This document shows, piece by piece, positions 8,496-11,959 of a stretch of DNA of 11,959 bases. This DNA is from Bacillota bacterium (GTDB lineage: Bacteria > Bacillota > Clostridia > Lachnospirales > Lachnospiraceae), in assembly GCA_023390555.1 (NCBI GenBank), contig JAEWCQ010000020.1, forward strand, positions 1 through 11,959, read 5' to 3'. Every line of letters starts with the position of its first letter. Positions within the stretch are counted from its first letter, which is position 1. The notes beneath the pieces were generated by a model, which was not told the origin of the DNA, ran no database searches, and saw only the letters and a program-made list of their open reading frames with translations. A program made the translations under genes and the position numbers.

Positions 8496-8501
8496 TATAA
8501 T
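8469..8501 (+). promoter_or_regulatory. Probable sigma-A promoter for the two-component genes (extended -10)
   Basis: TATAAT at 8496-8501 is preceded by TGA, giving a perfect extended -10 element (TGNTATAAT, 8493-8501) that overlaps the TGA stop codon of the GH2 gene. The best -35-like hexamer is ATGACA at 8469-8474, but its 21-base spacer is too long, so the extended -10 would have to do most of the work. Transcription should start near 8508, leaving a leader of about 28 bases before the regulator's TTG. It would let the sensor system be made when the enzyme genes are off. Confidence 0.6.
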
Positions 8502-8523
8502 AGGAAAAGGAAAATGATACATT

Positions 8524-8529
8524 GGGGGG
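8524..8529 (+). promoter_or_regulatory. Ribosome binding site that sets the TTG start of the response regulator
   Basis: A run of six G ends six bases before the TTG at 8536. It is an imperfect match to AGGAGG. The frame has a stop at 8515-8517 and no ATG or GTG between that stop and 8536, so TTG is the only start that keeps the full receiver domain. Confidence 0.65.
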
Positions 8530-8535
8530 AATCGT

Positions 8536-10062
8536 TTGGTAGAATATTGTAAAGTGCTCATTATTGATGATGAGTTTATCATGCGGCAGGGCTTGAAGCA
8601 TATTATCGATTGGGAAAAAGAAGGCTTCGAGCTTGTCGGTGAGGCATCAAATGGAAAAGAGGGGCTGGAGTTAATTGAAAAGCTGCATCCGCATATCATT
8701 CTTTGCGATATTGTGATGCCGATCATGGACGGTATGGATTTTTCCAATATGGTACAAAAAATGTACCCGAATATCCAGATTATTATATTGAGCGGGTATG
8801 ACAATTTTGAATACGTCAAAAATACACTTTTAAGCGGCGCAGTGGATTACATTCTAAAACCGACGTTAAATCCCGAGGAATTAATTGCTGTGCTGCAGAA
8901 GACCGCACGAAAGATCCCTGGAATTTCGATGCGAAAGGAAGCATCTTTTAGTAAAAAGAAGTTTCTGGAGCGTTATCTGCTGGGATTTGAGGAATCTCTG
9001 GATTCGAGATTGTTCGAAGCGTATTTTGTACACACCTATTACCGGGTCATAGCTTTTGTGGTTCGTGGAAGGAATGGAAAAGGAAAGGATACGTCATCTC
9101 TGCTTTGTGAACATGCAGAGAATTTCGTCGAAAAGATGACGACAGGGAAGGGCTTCTTTTTGATCCTTCAGGAGGAAATTGCCTGTATCATCCTGAATTT
9201 CAGTGCCGCGCAGGAAGCACTTGTGATGGAAGGATTAGAGAAGCTGTCAGAGCAGATGACACTGATTGATCCTTGCTTTTTTGCGGTCTGCGGCCGGAAT
9301 CTGACCCAGATGCAGGGTCTACGGGAATGCTATCAGTCAGAGATTCTGCCGTTTGTCACAAGAGCATTTTACAATGAAAATCTGCATTTAAAAGTATTAA
9401 AGGAGGCAGAGGAGTACGGGGAATACCGGGAAAAGTTTGATTACAGCCGTTATTCGGGACTGCTGACCGGACAGCATTATATGGAAGCACTCGATCTGCT
9501 TGAAACATATGTGGAACATGCAGTTGCAAACAGTATGGATGAGTATCGCCTGAAAAACCAGACCAAAAATATGCTGTACAATTATCTGGAATATCTGGAA
9601 CCGAATGATCCGGATGGGGAGCAGCTGCGCTATCAGTTCTTTAAAGAGGTGGATGAGACGGCTTATGCCGCACAATTTTTGGCCGCTTTTTCCGGAATTG
9701 TGGAGAAACTGCGTGGTCTGCTAAAAAAGGAGCCGGGCAGAAGCGACAAAACAATCAAGCAGATTTTGTCCTACATATGCAGCAATTATAATCAGGAACT
9801 GGATCTTGCAGAGATTGCAAAGGTATTCAATTTTAATTATTATTATCTTTCCGCTTATTTTAATCAGCATATGAAGGAGAGCTTCAGTGACTATTTAAAC
9901 CGGATTCGGATTGAACAAGCCTGTAAAATGCTGCGTGAGAACCGCTTATCCATTTCGCAGATCAGCGGAGCGGTCGGTTATTCCGACCATAGTTATTTTT
10001 GCAGGGTATTTAAAAAGGTTACGGGAGAAACGCCATCTGCATGGAGACGGGAGAGCCGATAA
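8536..10062 (+). CDS. Response regulator, YesN-like, CheY receiver plus AraC-family DNA-binding domain
   Basis: A 508-residue transcription regulator, presumably phosphorylated by the kinase encoded next. The receiver (about 5-122) has the acidic pair D11-D12, phosphoacceptor D58 in LCDIVMPIMDG, the switch residue S86 in LSGYDN and K108 in LKPT. A long helical linker (about 125-400) is typical of the YesN class and shows no other recognisable domain. The AraC domain (405-506) has both helix-turn-helix units: LAEIAKVFNFN...YLSAYFNQ, and ISQISGAVGYSDHSYFCRVFKK. Translation starts at TTG, because the receiver's first beta strand (KVLIIDD) would be lost from the first in-frame ATG (8581). The gene has its own probable promoter upstream and overlaps the kinase gene by one base. 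The expected targets are the glycosidase genes upstream and a linked transporter; this rests on context. Confidence 0.94.
   Translation: MVEYCKVLIIDDEFIMRQGLKHIIDWEKEGFELVGEASNGKEGLELIEKLHPHIILCDIVMPIMDGMDFSNMVQKMYPNIQIIILSGYDNFEYVKNTLLSGAVDYILKPTLNPEELIAVLQKTARKIPGISMRKEASFSKKKFLERYLLGFEESLDSRLFEAYFVHTYYRVIAFVVRGRNGKGKDTSSLLCEHAENFVEKMTTGKGFFLILQEEIACIILNFSAAQEALVMEGLEKLSEQMTLIDPCFFAVCGRNLTQMQGLRECYQSEILPFVTRAFYNENLHLKVLKEAEEYGEYREKFDYSRYSGLLTGQHYMEALDLLETYVEHAVANSMDEYRLKNQTKNMLYNYLEYLEPNDPDGEQLRYQFFKEVDETAYAAQFLAAFSGIVEKLRGLLKKEPGRSDKTIKQILSYICSNYNQELDLAEIAKVFNFNYYYLSAYFNQHMKESFSDYLNRIRIEQACKMLRENRLSISQISGAVGYSDHSYFCRVFKKVTGETPSAWRRESR
10049..10053 (+). promoter_or_regulatory. Ribosome binding site supporting the 10062 start of the histidine kinase
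   Basis: GGGAG lies eight bases before the ATG at 10062. An in-frame ATG at 10041 also exists, but its nearest GGGAG (10023-10027) is 13 bases away. The 10062 start also gives the usual stop/start overlap (TAATG) with the regulator gene. Confidence 0.55.
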
Positions 10063-11846
10063 TGCGCGGGAAAAAATTATATAGCAGAAGTCTTAGCTTT
10101 CGTATCTTGTGTACGGTTATTCTGGGAATTATCTGCGTGACGTTGGCAGTGACGGGTATCATTGTACAAATTTCAAAGAGCATTTTTGTGGATACCTACG
10201 GACAGTCTCAGGAAAAGGTATTTGTCCAGATCGAAGAGGATTTAAACCACTATCATGAGAATCTGATGAACATATGCAGTGCAATTGACACCAGCTGGGC
10301 ATTTCGGTTATATTTCGGGGAGGATTCTGACAAAATTGACAGCCAGATGTCGTTTCAGACCATCTACCAGATGAAGAAGGACATCAAACAGTCAATTGCT
10401 TCCGATGCAAATGATATGAGTGTGATGGTGATTGGCATGGAAGACCAGTCCTTTATTAACCGTGCTGAGACGATTACATTAGATAATGATGAAATAAGGG
10501 CGAGTGAAGCGGCGAAAAAAGCGCTTGCAAATACAGGAACCATTCAGTATGTTTATGCGGACAGCGGATTTACCGCAACAACAAGAAACTCTCCGGTATT
10601 GATAGCAGCGAAAGCACTCACATATCTGGATTCGAATGAGTGTTATGCCATCGTGTTTTTCACCATGAAGGAGTCGGATGTAGAGAATTTTTATAACTAT
10701 TTTGTTTCGGATGCGACCAGTTTTTATCTGCTGGATGATGAGAATCAGGTGCTCTCCTCCAATGACAAGGCTAATCTGGGCAAAAAAATGGACGCATCCT
10801 GGCTGGTAGCAGAAGAGGACAGCGAAGATATTCCGCTGCGTCGTTCTCTGAAAGATCAGAAAGAACTTCTGTCCGTGATGCAGGTTGTACTTCCCTATTA
10901 CAACTGCAGAATCTATGGGGTTATTGATAACAATAAGGCATTGAACCGGCTTTATAATATTCCGCAGATTGTCGCAATCTGTGCAGGAATTGCGATGGTG
11001 GTGCTGGCCGTAATTCTGGTACTGATCAAACAGGCCACCCGGCCGTTGTCCGTGCTTGCCAGTAAGATGACGGAAATAAGGGACGGTGATTTTGACCAGT
11101 ATATGGAAGTAAGCGGGCCGGAGGAGGTACGAGAACTCGCCATTACGTATAACTATATGCTCAAGGATCTGGAAAAATATGTGGATCAGCTGATGAAAAC
11201 ACAGCAGGAAAAACGAAAGTCTGAGATTAAGGCATTGCAGATGCAGATCAATCCGCACTATGTATATAATACACTTGCCAGCATCAAGTGGCTGATCTGG
11301 CAGGGAGATACCGAAAAATCGACAAAGACCATTGATGCATTTATCTCATTGCTGCGCAATACGATCAGCAATACAGATGAGTTTATTACGGTCAGACAGG
11401 AGATTGAAAATCTTGAAAATTATATCCTGATCAACAATACAAGGTACGGAGAAAAGGTAAGGGTAGAGTTTTATGTGGTGGATGACTGCGCGGAGTATCT
11501 GCTTCCCAAGATGATTTTACAGCCTTTTGTGGAAAATGCTTTTTTTCATGCATTTCCGGGTGATCAATACGGTTCCATCCAGATTTTTTTCAATACGGAC
11601 GGAAAGCAGATGAAGATTCAGATCCAGGATGACGGCGTCGGTATGGATGCGGAATGTCTGAAAAGTCTGACCGGTGCGAAGAAGAGAAATAAAACGGAAC
11701 ATTATTCCGGGATTGGAATTAATAATGTGGATGAACGCTTAAAACTGATTTATGGTGTGGATAACGGCGTCAATATTACAAGTGTAAAGGACCGCGGAAC
11801 GACCGTACAGATTCGGATACCCATCAAATCGGAAGGAGAAGGATAG
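10062..11846 (+). CDS. Membrane sensor histidine kinase, YesM-like
   Basis: A 594-residue sensor kinase of the YesM class, counted from the ATG at 10062; the alternative in-frame ATG at 10041 would add seven residues. A short basic N-terminus precedes membrane helix 1 (about 14-34). An extracytoplasmic sensing region of about 265 residues, probably Cache-like, follows. Membrane helix 2 is at about 301-323 and a HAMP linker at 324-376. The kinase core has the phosphoacceptor H399 in QINPHYVYNTL (PF06580 type, where most members have NPHF), the N-box N492 in LQPFVENAFFHAF, DDGVGM (523-528) and SGIGINNVDERL. The protein should sense an extracellular ligand, plausibly an oligosaccharide released by the GH30 enzyme, and phosphorylate the regulator made from the overlapping upstream gene. 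The ligand is unknown. The one-base overlap with the regulator gene predicts coupled translation at a fixed ratio. Confidence 0.94.
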   Translation: MRGKKLYSRSLSFRILCTVILGIICVTLAVTGIIVQISKSIFVDTYGQSQEKVFVQIEEDLNHYHENLMNICSAIDTSWAFRLYFGEDSDKIDSQMSFQTIYQMKKDIKQSIASDANDMSVMVIGMEDQSFINRAETITLDNDEIRASEAAKKALANTGTIQYVYADSGFTATTRNSPVLIAAKALTYLDSNECYAIVFFTMKESDVENFYNYFVSDATSFYLLDDENQVLSSNDKANLGKKMDASWLVAEEDSEDIPLRRSLKDQKELLSVMQVVLPYYNCRIYGVIDNNKALNRLYNIPQIVAICAGIAMVVLAVILVLIKQATRPLSVLASKMTEIRDGDFDQYMEVSGPEEVRELAITYNYMLKDLEKYVDQLMKTQQEKRKSEIKALQMQINPHYVYNTLASIKWLIWQGDTEKSTKTIDAFISLLRNTISNTDEFITVRQEIENLENYILINNTRYGEKVRVEFYVVDDCAEYLLPKMILQPFVENAFFHAFPGDQYGSIQIFFNTDGKQMKIQIQDDGVGMDAECLKSLTGAKKRNKTEHYSGIGINNVDERLKLIYGVDNGVNITSVKDRGTTVQIRIPIKSEGEG

Positions 11847-11847
11847 G

Positions 11848-11959
11848 ATGAAGATTCGATATGCCTCAATGGATGATTTGGCAGCGATAGCTGAAATAGA
11901 AGCAAAATGCTTTCCGGCGGCGGAAGCTGCGGAAAGAGAAGTCTTTGAAAAGAGGCTTG
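11848..11959 (+). CDS. GNAT-family N-acetyltransferase (3' end missing)
   Basis: Only the first 37 codons are in the window. The N-terminus begins MKIRYASMDDLAAIAEIEA and continues with CFPAAEAA, the usual first beta strand and helix of a GNAT fold (I-R-x-A-x-x-x-D-x-x-x-I-x-x-I-E). AAGGAG at 11833-11838 lies nine bases before the ATG, and the gene begins one base after the kinase stop codon, so it is probably transcribed with it. The acetyl-CoA-binding motif (Q/RxxGxG/A) would lie beyond the window, so the family call rests on the N-terminus alone and the substrate is unknown. Confidence 0.7.
   Translation, partial: MKIRYASMDDLAAIAEIEAKCFPAAEAAEREVFEKRL

Noticed and set aside
10041..10061. 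Histidine kinase start at ATG 10041
   Set aside because: Its RBS spacing is poor (13 bases) and it would overlap the regulator gene by 22 bases; the ATG at 10062 has better spacing and a one-base overlap.
10479..11258. Long open frame (259 codons) on the minus strand inside the histidine kinase gene
   Set aside because: It lies opposite intact HAMP and histidine kinase motifs, looks like low-complexity shadow translation rich in I, H and R, and has no credible family match.

Overview
The window looks like a stretch of a Firmicutes (Bacillota) chromosome, most likely from a gut or rumen Lachnospiraceae-type clostridium. The reasons are the moderate GC content, the purine-rich GGAGG ribosome binding sites, a secreted glycosidase built from FN3, Big and malectin-like modules with a lysine-rich C-terminus, and a YesM/YesN-type two-component system next to carbohydrate genes. 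This assignment is inferred from style; no marker gene is present.

All five genes lie on the + strand with almost no space between them. Bases 1-5410 hold the 3' part of a very large extracellular glycoside hydrolase. Its N-terminal catalytic domain is GH30-like and most resembles endo-beta-1,6-galactanases; a long series of carbohydrate-binding and spacer modules follows, ending in three basic FN3 repeats. After 16 bases comes a complete LacZ-type GH2 beta-galactosidase without a signal peptide (5427-8495). After a 40-base gap carrying a perfect extended -10 promoter element comes an AraC-type response regulator starting at TTG (8536-10062). It overlaps by one base a membrane sensor histidine kinase of the YesM type (10062-11846). 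One base after that gene, a GNAT acetyltransferase begins and runs off the window (11848-11959+).

The likely joint function is beta-galactan use. The surface enzyme would cut a polymer, possibly the beta-1,6-galactan side chains of type II arabinogalactan. Short galactosides would enter through a transporter not seen here, and the cytoplasmic GH2 would release galactose. The two-component pair would sense an extracellular ligand and switch the locus on. Only the enzyme classes are firmly supported; the substrate is an inference.

There is no stretch over 300 bases without a gene, and no RNA gene, CRISPR array, mobile element or clear intergenic terminator. The main non-coding-type signals are an intragenic 12-bp perfect hairpin near the start of the GH2 gene, the promoter at the GH2/regulator junction, and a 12-codon frame overlapping the TTG start of the regulator. 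I found no clearly new biological system; this is a recognisable but architecturally elaborate polysaccharide-use locus.
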